DNA of 41,922 nucleotides, from positions 1 to 41,922 of the forward strand of contig JAJCZV010000098.1 of assembly GCA_029262175.1 (NCBI GenBank). The letters run 5' to 3'. Of the stretch, positions 24,580 through 32,600 are shown piece after piece. This DNA comes from Gemmatimonadota bacterium (GTDB lineage Bacteria > Gemmatimonadota > Gemmatimonadetes > Palauibacterales > Palauibacteraceae). The notes below the pieces were generated by a model, which was not told the DNA's origin, searched no databases, and saw only the letters and a program-made list of their open reading frames with translations. The position numbers were made by a program, and so were the translations under genes. Positions within the stretch are counted from its first letter, which is position 1. Every line of letters starts with the position of its first letter.

Positions 24580-25152
24580 GTGAAGATCTGTTCTCGAGCG
24601 CTTGCCGTCTCGATCGCCTTGATCGGGATCGCTACGCTCGACCTCGACAGCGCACGAGCGCAGGGCGCGGAGGATCCGAACCAGGCCCAGCCGAGTCAGC
24701 AGGAGATGCCAGGGCCCGCTGCAGCCGAACTCGACGCGATGGTCGCGGAGATCGGAGCGACCCTCCGCTGCCCCGTTTGTCGCCAACAGTCGGTTGCCGA
24801 ATCTTCGGCGCGCATCTCACGCGAGATGCAGGGGATCATCCGGAGCATGCTCATCGACGGAAAGACGCCGGAGGAGATCGAGGCGTACTTCGTCGAGAGC
24901 TACGGCCCGTGGATTCTCCTGCGCCCGAAAGCCGAGGGCGCGAACCTCTTCGTTTACCTAGGACCGCTCGGCGCGTTTCTCTTGGGCGGGTTGCTGCTCG
25001 CGGTGCGCCTTCGCAAGACCGGTCGAGAGATCGCCGCGGCCGAGGCCACGCCCGAACGCAATCCAGACACCGCCGCGAATCGAGACTCCGCGGCGGATCA
25101 TGTGGGCGAAGAAGATCGCGACTGGCTGGACGCGGCGCTTCGGGGCTCTTGA
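24580..25152 (+). CDS. ccmH: Cytochrome c maturation thiol-oxidoreductase CcmH
   Basis: The 190-residue protein has a signal peptide (SIALIGIATLDLDSARAQG), the CcmH active site LRCPVCRQQSVAESSA (C64, C67), and the RxMxxxIRSMLxxGKTPEEI region. A membrane helix (about 123-142) and a short cytoplasmic tail follow. It interacts with CcmF and resolves apocytochrome disulfides with CcmG. The start is a GTG 8 nt after ccmG without a clear ribosome site. No CcmI-like TPR extension or gene follows; the next gene converges after 13 nt. Confidence 0.94.
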   Translation: MKICSRALAVSIALIGIATLDLDSARAQGAEDPNQAQPSQQEMPGPAAAELDAMVAEIGATLRCPVCRQQSVAESSARISREMQGIIRSMLIDGKTPEEIEAYFVESYGPWILLRPKAEGANLFVYLGPLGAFLLGGLLLAVRLRKTGREIAAAEATPERNPDTAANRDSAADHVGEEDRDWLDAALRGS

Positions 25153-25165
25153 CCGCCCGCTTCGG

Positions 25166-26239
25166 TTAGTAGTCGAGCCAGCGGATCGCGTGGTGGGTGT
25201 CGGCGAAATACCGCGAGACCAGCGCTTCCGCGATCCCGAGGCCGTTCTCGCTATTGGTGAAGTACACGAGCCCGCGACCCTGAGAAGGATACCCGATCAC
25301 GTAGCAGCGGAACGTCCCGTTGTCGCCCCAGTGCCAGATGGCGGTGCTTCGATCGCCGTTCTGCAACCCCCAGCCCAACCCCCACTGCAAGCTGCTGGCG
25401 TGCTCGGCCCCACCCCTCGCCTCTTCGACCTGCGAAACCGGCGACAACATCGCGACGACGCTTGCCATCATCAGCCCTCTCCCCGAGAGGACCGCGCCCA
25501 GGAATCGACCGTAGTCGACTGCGGTCGTATGGAGGCTGGCCGCCGCGTTCGCCTCCTTCGGCTTTCCTTTTTCGACCGGGCTCCCTTCAGGATCGTGACC
25601 GGTCGCGCTGATTCGATCGTACCTCGATTGCCAAACCAAGCTCGAGCTTTCCATCCCCAGAGGTTCGAACACTTCGCGTTTGACGAGATCCTCGAGGGAC
25701 TCGCCGGTCAACTCTTCGAGCACGCGTTGTAGATAGACGAACCCCTCTCCCGAGTACCCCCAGCGCTCGCCGGGAGGCCGTGCGGTCTCGAGCGGACGAT
25801 CTCGCGCCCAGTTTGGCAGCCCCGTCGTGTGGCTCAGGACGTGACGGGCGGTCATGCTTCGACTCTGCGCATCGGGTTCGAGTCGAGCGTAAGGGAGAAG
25901 ATTCCACAGCGGAGTGTCGAGGTCGAGTTCGCCCCGCTCCACGAGCCTCAACGCGGTGTAGGCCACGACGGGTTTTGTGAGCGACGCCGCCTCGAAAACG
26001 GTCGCCTGCGTCACCGCGGTACCGGTCTCCGCGTTCGCCAAGCCCAGCGCGGCATCCCACACGACCTCTCCGTCGGCAACCACGGCGATCGAAAGACCGG
26101 GGATGTCGGCATCGGCCATGAGCCCGAGCAGCGCCTCCTCGCTCGTCGGCACTTGAGCTTGGAGCGGCACGTACCCACTACCCAGCGTCGCGACCAAGGC
26201 GCAGGCTCCCCGCACCGCGCCTGCGCGGAACGGGCCCAT
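25166..26239 (-). CDS. Secreted serine hydrolase, class C beta-lactamase/DD-peptidase family
   Basis: The 357-residue protein has a signal peptide (MGPFRAGAVRGACALVATLGS) and the family motifs S-L-T-K (S86, K89), Y-S-G (162-164) and H-W-G near the C-terminus, in IWHWGDNG. These are typical of beta-lactamase-family (Pfam) esterases and D-peptidases, so antibiotic hydrolysis should not be assumed. The ATG at 26239 is preferred because AGGGGGCGG precedes it. A GTG at 26260 overlaps the aconitase stop (GTGA) and is the alternative. It is downstream of acnA with no evident functional link, and converges on ccmH with a 13-nt gap. Confidence 0.9.
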   Translation of the reverse strand: MGPFRAGAVRGACALVATLGSGYVPLQAQVPTSEEALLGLMADADIPGLSIAVVADGEVVWDAALGLANAETGTAVTQATVFEAASLTKPVVAYTALRLVERGELDLDTPLWNLLPYARLEPDAQSRSMTARHVLSHTTGLPNWARDRPLETARPPGERWGYSGEGFVYLQRVLEELTGESLEDLVKREVFEPLGMESSSLVWQSRYDRISATGHDPEGSPVEKGKPKEANAAASLHTTAVDYGRFLGAVLSGRGLMMASVVAMLSPVSQVEEARGGAEHASSLQWGLGWGLQNGDRSTAIWHWGDNGTFRCYVIGYPSQGRGLVYFTNSENGLGIAEALVSRYFADTHHAIRWLDY

Positions 26240-26256
26240 CTTCGACCGCCCCCTAC

Positions 26257-29040
26257 TCACGCGTCGAGCTGTTGCCGAAGCACCGTCTGAAGAATCCCGC
26301 CGTTTCGGTAGTAGTCGACCTCGACTTCGGTATCCAGCCGTGCGATCACTTCGAACGTTTGGGTCGCGCCATCGGCCGAAGCCGCGACCACTGTGATCAT
26401 GTCCTTCGGTTCAACACCGTCGGCGATGCCCGTGATCGTGAACTCTTCGCTCCCGTCCAGACCCAAGGATGCCGCGCTGTCACCGTCCTTGAACTGGAGC
26501 GGGAGGATCCCCATCCCGATCAGGTTCGAACGGTGGATGCGCTCGTAGCTCACTGCGATCGCCGCTTTGATTCCGAGGAGGTAAGGACCCTTTGCGGCCC
26601 AATCGCGGCTCGACCCGGATCCGTAGTACGACCCTCCGATGACAATCGTGGGTGTCGCCGCATCGACGTAGCGCATGGCCGCATCGAAAATCGTCATCTG
26701 CTCGCCGCTCGGTATATGCCTGGTGAAGCTGCCTTCCACGCCAGGCACCATCGAATTCCGAAGCCGGATGTTCGCGAACGTCCCGCGCATCATGACTTCG
26801 TGATTGCCCCGGCGAGAGCCGTAGGAATTGAAGTCCTTGAACGCGATCCCATGCTTCTGCAGGTACTCGCCCGCGGGCGAGTCCTTCGCGATCGACCCTG
26901 CTGGCGAGATGTGATCGGTCGTCACCGAGTCTCCCAACAGCGCCAGGCAACGCGCACCCTCGATGTCGGCCAGCGCCGGGACATCCCTGGACATCCCTGA
27001 GAAAAACGTGGGCTGACGCACATAGCGGGAGGCCGGGTCCCAGGCGAACCGATTGCCCGTGGGAATCTCTAGCGAGTTCCAGCGCTCGTCCCCCGCGTAG
27101 ACCTCGGCGTACTTCGCCTGGAACATCTCCGTCTTCACGGCGGTGCGCACCGCCTCGGTGATCTCCGCCTGGGTCGGCCAGATGTCTTTGAGGTAGACGT
27201 CTTCGCCGTCGTCGTTCGTCCCCAGCGGCTCGGTCTGTAGATCGATGTCCATCCGACCCGCGAGCGAGTACGCGACCACCAGCGGCGGCGAGGCCAGGTA
27301 GTTGGCCCGCGAGTCCGGGCTGATGCGCCCTTCGAAATTCCGATTGCCCGAGAGCACCGAGCAAGCGACCAGGTCGTTGTCGCGGATCGCCGCCGAGATC
27401 TCCGCGGGAAGCGGACCGCTGTTGCCGATACACGTCGTGCACCCGTACCCGACCACGTGGAACCCGAGCGCCTCGAAGTCGTCCATGAGTCCAGCCTCGG
27501 TGAGGTACTCGGTTACGACCATCGAACCCGGTGCGAGACTCGTCTTCACCCACGGGTGTCGCCTCAGTCCCTTTTGCACGGCATTTCGCGCCAGGAGGCC
27601 CGCTCCCACCATGACCGAAGGATTCGACGTGTTCGTGCAACTGGTGATCGCGGCGATCACGATTGAACCGTCTCTCAGCTGAAACTCTTCGGTCTCTCCA
27701 TTTTCGGCGGTCATACGGACCGCTACGCCCGCCGGCGCCTCCGCGACAGCGAGGCCACCGTCGTCGCCCGCGGGCGACCAGCCGCTGGCCGACATCGCCG
27801 CGGCGCCCGATCCGGGCCCCTTGATCGCGTCGAGCGCTTCGAAGAACCTAGGTTTGCTATGAGTCAGCGGGACGCGCTGCTGCGGCAATTTCGGCCCCGC
27901 GATCGCGGGCTCGACCGTCGAGAGATCGAGCTCGGCGTGGTCGCTGTAGTCCGCAGCAGGCGAGTCGGCCTCATGAAAGAGACCCTGGCGTCGGGCGTAG
28001 TTCTCGACAAGCTCCACGTGTTGGGCGGATCGACCGGTGAACCGCAGGTACGAAAGCGTTTCCGCGTCGATCGGGAAGATCGAGCACGTCGATCCAAACT
28101 CCGGCGACATGTTTCCGAGGGTCGCGCGGTCGGCGAGCGACAGCCCCGAAAGTCCGGGCCCGTAGAACTCGACGAATTTTCCGACCACGCCGACGTCCCT
28201 CATGATCTCTGTGACGCGGAGGACGAGATCGGTCGCGGTTGCGCCCTCGGGAAGCGCGCCATGGAGCCGGAACCCGAGCACGCGCGGCACGAGCAGCGAA
28301 AGCGCTTGACCGAGCATCGCGGCTTCCGCCTCGATCCCGCCGACACCCCACCCGAGAACGCCGAGCCCGTTGATCATCGTGGTGTGGCTGTCGGTCCCGA
28401 CGAGGGTGTCCGGGTAGGCGGTGCGCTCGCCGGTCGTGCTGTCGTCAAACACGACCCGAGCCAAGTATTCGAGGTTTACCTGGTGCACGATCCCGGTGTC
28501 AGGCGGCACCACTTTGAAGTTGTCGAACGCGGTCTGCCCCCAACGCAGGAAGGCATAACGCTCGTGGTTGCGTTCGAATTCCCGCTCGGCGTTGATCTGA
28601 AACGACTGCGGCGTCCCGAAAGAATCGACCTGTACCGAGTGATCGATCACGAGCTCGCACGGCATCAGTGGGTTGATCGCCGCGGGGTCGCCGCCCAGCT
28701 CGGCCATCGCGTCGCGCATCGCCGCGAGATCTACGACGGCCGGGACGCCGGTAAAGTCTTGCAGCAACACTCGAGCGGGCCGAAACGAAATCTCCAGGCC
28801 GGGCGTGGCCTGCGGATCCCAGCCCGCGATGGCCGCGATGTGGCTGGCGTCCACGGACCGCCCATCTTCGTGACGAACCAGATTCTCCAGAACGATCCGT
28901 ATGGAAAACGGAAGGCGTTCCAGATCTATCCCGGTGGCTGCGGCAACGGCCTCTAGATCGCAGAACGATACGACGCCTCCTGGCGCATCGAAGGTCGCAC
29001 GTGCGGCGTAAGAATCGAGCTTTTGCGTTGTATTCGACAT
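26257..29040 (-). CDS. acnA: Aconitate hydratase A
   Basis: The 927-residue TCA-cycle enzyme converts citrate to isocitrate through cis-aconitate in the cytoplasm. The three [4Fe-4S] cysteines are C468 (ITSCTNTSNP), C534 and C537 (GYGCTTCIGNSGP). PLMPCELVIDHSVQVD (125-140), GTDSHTTMINGLGVLGWGVGG (215-235) and the swivel-domain GSSRDWAAKGP are intact. The ATG at 29040 follows GAGGAAGAGG; the 80-residue frame extension upstream overlaps a terminator and arsM and is rejected. The length is near that of bacterial AcnA/IRP1-type enzymes (about 890-930). Monocistronic apart from the coupled hydrolase. Confidence 0.98.
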   Translation of the reverse strand: MSNTTQKLDSYAARATFDAPGGVVSFCDLEAVAAATGIDLERLPFSIRIVLENLVRHEDGRSVDASHIAAIAGWDPQATPGLEISFRPARVLLQDFTGVPAVVDLAAMRDAMAELGGDPAAINPLMPCELVIDHSVQVDSFGTPQSFQINAEREFERNHERYAFLRWGQTAFDNFKVVPPDTGIVHQVNLEYLARVVFDDSTTGERTAYPDTLVGTDSHTTMINGLGVLGWGVGGIEAEAAMLGQALSLLVPRVLGFRLHGALPEGATATDLVLRVTEIMRDVGVVGKFVEFYGPGLSGLSLADRATLGNMSPEFGSTCSIFPIDAETLSYLRFTGRSAQHVELVENYARRQGLFHEADSPAADYSDHAELDLSTVEPAIAGPKLPQQRVPLTHSKPRFFEALDAIKGPGSGAAAMSASGWSPAGDDGGLAVAEAPAGVAVRMTAENGETEEFQLRDGSIVIAAITSCTNTSNPSVMVGAGLLARNAVQKGLRRHPWVKTSLAPGSMVVTEYLTEAGLMDDFEALGFHVVGYGCTTCIGNSGPLPAEISAAIRDNDLVACSVLSGNRNFEGRISPDSRANYLASPPLVVAYSLAGRMDIDLQTEPLGTNDDGEDVYLKDIWPTQAEITEAVRTAVKTEMFQAKYAEVYAGDERWNSLEIPTGNRFAWDPASRYVRQPTFFSGMSRDVPALADIEGARCLALLGDSVTTDHISPAGSIAKDSPAGEYLQKHGIAFKDFNSYGSRRGNHEVMMRGTFANIRLRNSMVPGVEGSFTRHIPSGEQMTIFDAAMRYVDAATPTIVIGGSYYGSGSSRDWAAKGPYLLGIKAAIAVSYERIHRSNLIGMGILPLQFKDGDSAASLGLDGSEEFTITGIADGVEPKDMITVVAASADGATQTFEVIARLDTEVEVDYYRNGGILQTVLRQQLDA

Positions 29041-29069
29041 GGAGCCTCTTCCTCTAAAACCCCCGTTGC

Positions 29070-29107
29070 GGCAGGCGACAGGTTCAACCCTCAACCTATC
29101 GCCTGCC
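29070..29107 (-). terminator. Strong intrinsic-like terminator after arsM
   Basis: Arms GGCAGGCGA-c-AGGTT (29070-29084) and AACCT-a-TCGCCTGCC (29093-29107) pair over 14 bp with a single mismatch and an 8-nt loop. It begins 6 nt after the arsM stop on the minus strand. The downstream sequence on that strand is GCAACGGGGGTTTT, so the T-run is short and offset. Confidence 0.75.
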
Positions 29108-29113
29108 AGGGCT

Positions 29114-29974
29114 CTAATCGACGGCCACCACTGAAGCCGGTTTTCGGGCCCGGATGAAGGCGGACATGAAGCGGTCCGCGGCCGCCGCCGCGATCTCTGC
29201 GGCGTCCGGGAGACTCTGGACGAGCGACTGCGCGTCCTCCAGCCCGTACACACGGGTCGGTTCAACCCCGATGTCCTCAAACCCCGCGTCCTTCAGCATC
29301 CCGGTGTATTCGTCTTCCTCGAGGGCTCCGGCGACGCAGCCGATCCAGAGTTCCACGTTCCGGCGGATCCGCTGATCGACGGGACCGCGCACGACGATGT
29401 CCGACACGGCGAAGCGACCGCCCGGCTTGAGAACTCGAAACGCCTCGGCAATCGCGCGCGGCTTGTCGACCGACAGATTGATCACGCAGTTGGAGATGAT
29501 CACGTCTACGCTGTCGTCCGGAAGCGGAATCTTCTCGATCTCACCGCGCAGAAACTCGGCGTTGGTGACGCCGGCCTTCGATTGGTTCTCTCGCGCCAAG
29601 GCAAGCATCTCATCGGTCATGTCCAGGCCGTACGCCTTCCCTGTCGGACCGACGCGCTTGGCTGAAAGCAGAACATCGATACCGCCGCCCGAGCCGAGAT
29701 CGAGCACGACCTCGCCTTCGGCAAGCGACGCGAGTGCCGTCGGGTTTCCGCAGCCGAGAGAGGCCAGAACCGCTTCGCTCGGAAGCGCTCCCGTTTCCTC
29801 GATGGAGTAGAGGTCCGTGGTAATCGGGTCGGCCGCTGGCGTCGGACCGCAACAACCGCCGCCCCGAGCGGCTCCAGTCGGCGCACAACAGGCTTGCTCT
29901 CCATCGGCGGCGAGTTTCGCCGCGGCCGCGTACTTCTCTCGAACGGTCTCTTTTAGATCGCTTGTCGTGTTCAT
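29114..29974 (-). CDS. arsM: Arsenite S-adenosylmethionine methyltransferase ArsM
   Basis: The 286-residue cytoplasmic enzyme methylates As(III) with SAM for detoxification. The SAM motif is [17 protein letters not shown] (89-105). Cysteines C75 (SLGCGNPTA), C163 (SNCVINL) and C213 (WIGCVAGAL) match the three arsenic-binding cysteines of characterised ArsM; the 50-residue spacing between the last two is retained. The N-terminus has two Cys pairs (C29-C30, C41-C42) with a Gly-rich stretch, common in this family. GGAGGG precedes the ATG, and a 22-bp near-palindrome lies just upstream of that, suggesting control by the adjacent ArsR. Confidence 0.96.
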   Translation of the reverse strand: MNTTSDLKETVREKYAAAAKLAADGEQACCAPTGAARGGGCCGPTPAADPITTDLYSIEETGALPSEAVLASLGCGNPTALASLAEGEVVLDLGSGGGIDVLLSAKRVGPTGKAYGLDMTDEMLALARENQSKAGVTNAEFLRGEIEKIPLPDDSVDVIISNCVINLSVDKPRAIAEAFRVLKPGGRFAVSDIVVRGPVDQRIRRNVELWIGCVAGALEEDEYTGMLKDAGFEDIGVEPTRVYGLEDAQSLVQSLPDAAEIAAAAADRFMSAFIRARKPASVVAVD

Positions 29975-29985
29975 CTCACCCTCCG

Positions 29986-30007
29986 CATATCAAATATTGT
30001 TTATATG
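29986..30007 (-). promoter_or_regulatory. Candidate ArsR operator before arsM
   Basis: A 22-bp near-palindrome with CATAT/ATATG outer arms and inner AA/TT and AT matches lies directly upstream of the arsM ribosome-binding site. It is an AT-rich island in GC-rich surroundings and resembles the AT-rich dyads bound by ArsR/SmtB proteins. It shares the ATA-AA/TT-TAT character with the dyad in the arsR promoter. Confidence 0.55.
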
Positions 30008-30018
30008 TACAGCCCGAC

Positions 30019-30050
30019 AAAAAAACTCCCCTCGCGCCAGATCTGCCGCG
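30019..30050 (-). terminator. Weak terminator-like element after arsR
   Basis: On the minus strand an 18-bp imperfect dyad (CGCG and CAG arms, 30050-30033) is followed after seven purine-rich bases by seven T (30025-30019). The stem has two mismatches and the loop is minimal. It could reduce read-through from arsR into arsM. Confidence 0.3.
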
Positions 30051-30067
30051 CCCATGTCTACCGGCGC

Positions 30068-30409
30068 TCAACCACAGCAGCTGTCGCTCGCATCTCCCTC
30101 GCCATCGGCCAGCCGAAGCAATGCGTCGGCCAGCTCGCGCATCGCCTCACGATCGAGTTCGTAATGCATCCATCGTCCCTCCTTTCGAGCCCGCACGAGA
30201 CCGGTTTCGCGAAGACGTTTGAGGTGGAACGACAGCAGAGGCTGACGGTCACCGCAACATCCGGTCAGGTCGCACGCGCACTGCTCACCGCTTGCCAGAG
30301 CGTTCAGAATACCGAGACGCTTCACCTCCCCGAGCGCGCCAAATCCAGGCGCTAACTCCACAAGGGGTCGTCTTTCCGTCGCCTGCAAGGCGTTCTTCAT
30401 CTGGTTCAT
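30068..30409 (-). CDS. arsR: ArsR/SmtB-family metalloid-responsive repressor
   Basis: The 113-residue winged-helix protein has the recognition region QPLLSFHLKRLRETGLV (56-72) and wing RKEGRWMHYEL. Metalloid-type cysteines are C44 and C46 in EQCACDL, C51-C52 just after, and a C-terminal SCCG (C111-C112). The first pair corresponds to the CxCDL of classical ArsR; the two CC pairs suggest extra or alternative As(III) ligands. It should repress itself and arsM until arsenite binds. It has its own consensus-like promoter, whose predicted start site falls at or next to the ATG, so the message may be leaderless. Confidence 0.93.
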   Translation of the reverse strand: MNQMKNALQATERRPLVELAPGFGALGEVKRLGILNALASGEQCACDLTGCCGDRQPLLSFHLKRLRETGLVRARKEGRWMHYELDREAMRELADALLRLADGEGDASDSCCG

Positions 30410-30415
30410 GTTCCC

Positions 30416-30443
30416 AATATATAAATAAATCTTTATGTGTCAA
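30416..30443 (-). promoter_or_regulatory. Sigma-70-type promoter of arsR with overlapping dyad
   Basis: On the minus strand TTGACA (30443-30438), a 16-bp spacer and TATATT (30421-30416) form a near-consensus promoter. The spacer contains a near-palindrome with ATAAA/TTTAT arms (30421-30436), well placed for repression. The -10 ends 6 bp before the arsR ATG, putting the expected start within or adjacent to the start codon. Confidence 0.7.
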
Positions 30444-30472
30444 GCTGCGGGTCCATCGGTCGCCCATGGAGA

Positions 30473-31483
30473 TCAGAAAGGCACGATCGTCCCCAGCCCC
30501 TGCCCCTCGGCCCGCGCCAGCGCTGCCTCTGCGATCGCGACGTCTTGCGCGGCGTTCCCCACCGATTTGAAGTAGGTCACGTCGAAGCCGGCTCGACCGG
30601 CGGGCGCCTTTTCGTTCACGATCTCTCCAAGCTCCGCGTCGATGATGTCTGGCTCGATCAGACCGGCCCGAAGTGGCTGGATCAGGTCGCCGGCCTCCTC
30701 CCAGATCGCCGCTCGCTGGTCGACCACGACACGAGCACGGCGGATCAACGCGGAATCGACCTCCTGCATGTCGGGCCGGAACGACCCCACGGCGTTTACG
30801 TGTGCCCCGGTTTCGAGGTCGCGACTATCGAACACCGGCGTCAGGCTCGTCGTCGCCGTCACGACCAGACCCGCACCCATCAACGCGTCCGCGGGTTGCT
30901 CCACGGCGCGCACGGTCGGGGGAGCGGAGGAGGCATCGGCCGGCACCAGCCGGTGGGCGGCGCGGGTCAGCGCCTCGGCGAGCGTGGTCGCGCTCGCGTG
31001 AGAGCGAGAGACGATGCGGATCTCCGTCAGCGGGCGAGCGCCCGCCAGGATTTCGATGTGTGCGCGTGCCTGCACCCCGGCACCGAACACCGCGAGAACA
31101 TCGGCGACTGGATCGGCCAGCAGCTCCGTGGCGAGCCCGCTGCCGGCCGCCGTCCGGATGGCGGTAAGCCGGGTGCCATCCAAGACGGCACGCGCGGCGC
31201 CGGTGTGCGCATCGAGGAGTACGACCGTTCCGTGGATCGCAGGCATGCGCTGCTCGACGTTGCGCGGAAATACAGAGACGATCTTTGCCCCGAGCGCGTG
31301 ACTGCGGCCCAGATACGCCGGCATCAAAAGCACCGTACCGCGGTCTGTCGTCAAATGTCCTCGAATGGGGACCTCGGCCGAGCCGCCGGAAAGTTCGCCG
31401 AATGCCGTGCGCATCGAGTCGATCGCCGCGGTCGGCGTAAGGCAGGCATCGATATCGGCAGCAGAGAGGACACGGATCGTCAT
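30473..31483 (-). CDS. Ornithine cyclodeaminase/mu-crystallin family NAD(P)-dependent enzyme
   Basis: The 336-residue cytoplasmic protein has the family core: the substrate lysine region LGAKIVSVFPRN (about 65-76), LDGTRLTAIRTAAGSGLA (about 101-118), and the Rossmann motif DVLAVFGAGVQARAH (about 128-142). The C-terminal VDQRAAIWEEAGDL is also typical. Members act as ornithine cyclodeaminase, alanine dehydrogenase, or ketimine or delta1-pyrroline-2-carboxylate reductases, and sequence by eye does not separate these. The ATG overlaps the stop of the potassium channel gene (ATGA). No other amino acid catabolism gene is adjacent. Confidence 0.92.
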   Translation of the reverse strand: MTIRVLSAADIDACLTPTAAIDSMRTAFGELSGGSAEVPIRGHLTTDRGTVLLMPAYLGRSHALGAKIVSVFPRNVEQRMPAIHGTVVLLDAHTGAARAVLDGTRLTAIRTAAGSGLATELLADPVADVLAVFGAGVQARAHIEILAGARPLTEIRIVSRSHASATTLAEALTRAAHRLVPADASSAPPTVRAVEQPADALMGAGLVVTATTSLTPVFDSRDLETGAHVNAVGSFRPDMQEVDSALIRRARVVVDQRAAIWEEAGDLIQPLRAGLIEPDIIDAELGEIVNEKAPAGRAGFDVTYFKSVGNAAQDVAIAEAALARAEGQGLGTIVPF

Positions 31484-32439
31484 CTCGAACCTTCCAGGTC
31501 ACCGAGCTTCCGAACGTCGACTCCGATCACCCCCGACTGACTCTCATCGATAATGTTGGCGAATCGACTTCCCCATACCACCTCGGCGGCCGTATAGGAG
31601 CTTCGGATGCGCACTTCGTCCGCATAGGTTTCCGAGGTTGCGGCAACCTGAACCAAGAACTCCGCGTGCGCGTCTCGTAGTCGCTCGTCGGTCCATCCGT
31701 GGAGGGGGCTGTCCGGCCTGATCGCGTGCACGACCGTCCAGTGAAGCGGGAAGAAAACGATGTGGTCGAGTTCGAGGTCGAGCGCCTCGAACTTTCGAAC
31801 TGGAGCCGTGGGGTGGCCTTCTACCCAAGAGAAATTCAGACGAACCCAAGCCTCCAGGATCTCGCCACGCCGCCCGTTCGCGATCCGAAACATGAACGCC
31901 TCCCCGTCTTGGTACGGAGCCACCACCGCATGCGGGCTAAACCGGACCTCAGCGGTCGGGCGTGAAAGCCTCGCGAACATGAGCGCGGCCAGCACGGCAA
32001 ACCCGCCAAGTCCAATCAATGCTTCGAGCGACATGATCAGGTTGGCGAGGGTGCCCACGGGTGAGTAGACGCCGTAACCGACCGTGGTCACCGTCTGCAC
32101 GCTAAAGAAGAACGCTTGTAAAAGACGCTCGAGTGTGGACCCGTCACTCATTCCTCGGATCGCGGCTGGACCAAGGGCGGTGTAGATCAGGGCAAAGGCC
32201 AGATTGATGCCCAAATAAGTGAGCACGCTACCGACGTAGAAGTGGCCCCAGGTAATACGGATCAAATGCTCGTAGACGGGAACAGATCGCAGCTTCGGCA
32301 GGCCGAGCCGTCGTGCGTTGAACGTTCCGTCCCTGTTGAGAAGTCGGAGCGTCTCGTCGCGAGCCCCCGCGCTCCCGAATCCGAGATCCTTCGCGTCGTC
32401 CTCATCGGACATACCGAACGGGTCGTCTCTTCGCGACAT
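31480..32439 (-). CDS. Inward-rectifier-type potassium channel (KirBac-like)
   Basis: The 319-residue protein has two membrane helices (about 65-88 and 132-157) flanking a pore loop with the selectivity filter T-T-V-G-Y-G (118-123). The remainder is the immunoglobulin-like cytoplasmic Kir domain (from about 160, with MFRIANGRRGEILEA and LDHIVFFPLHWTVVHAI). NRDGTFNARR (35-44) is a typical N-terminal Kir segment before the slide helix. The pore forms a tetramer that conducts K+ across the inner membrane. GGGGAG lies 11 nt upstream of the ATG. The gene is start-stop coupled to the cyclodeaminase-family gene. Confidence 0.95.
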   Translation of the reverse strand: MSRRDDPFGMSDEDDAKDLGFGSAGARDETLRLLNRDGTFNARRLGLPKLRSVPVYEHLIRITWGHFYVGSVLTYLGINLAFALIYTALGPAAIRGMSDGSTLERLLQAFFFSVQTVTTVGYGVYSPVGTLANLIMSLEALIGLGGFAVLAALMFARLSRPTAEVRFSPHAVVAPYQDGEAFMFRIANGRRGEILEAWVRLNFSWVEGHPTAPVRKFEALDLELDHIVFFPLHWTVVHAIRPDSPLHGWTDERLRDAHAEFLVQVAATSETYADEVRIRSSYTAAEVVWGSRFANIIDESQSGVIGVDVRKLGDLEGSR

Positions 32440-32600
32440 CTAGCGGTTTCTCCCCTCGAGCCACTGCGGATTGGAGGCCTTCACGACCTTCCGATTAACA
32501 TCGAAGGCCGCGGCGACGTCTCCTCTTTTGTCAGCCAAGAACGGTCGACCAACGCATTGAGCAACGAACGAATATGGCAGGTGTTGAAAGGGGGAGCACA

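Noticed and set aside
27859..28956. 365-codon plus-strand frame opposite acnA
   Set aside because: The aconitase frame is complete and conserved; this is an antisense frame typical of GC-rich genes.
32476..32509. GGCCTTC/GAAGGCC inverted repeat upstream of the DRREDVR gene
   Set aside because: The loop is 20 nt, no promoter elements are aligned with it, and such 7-bp dyads are expected by chance.
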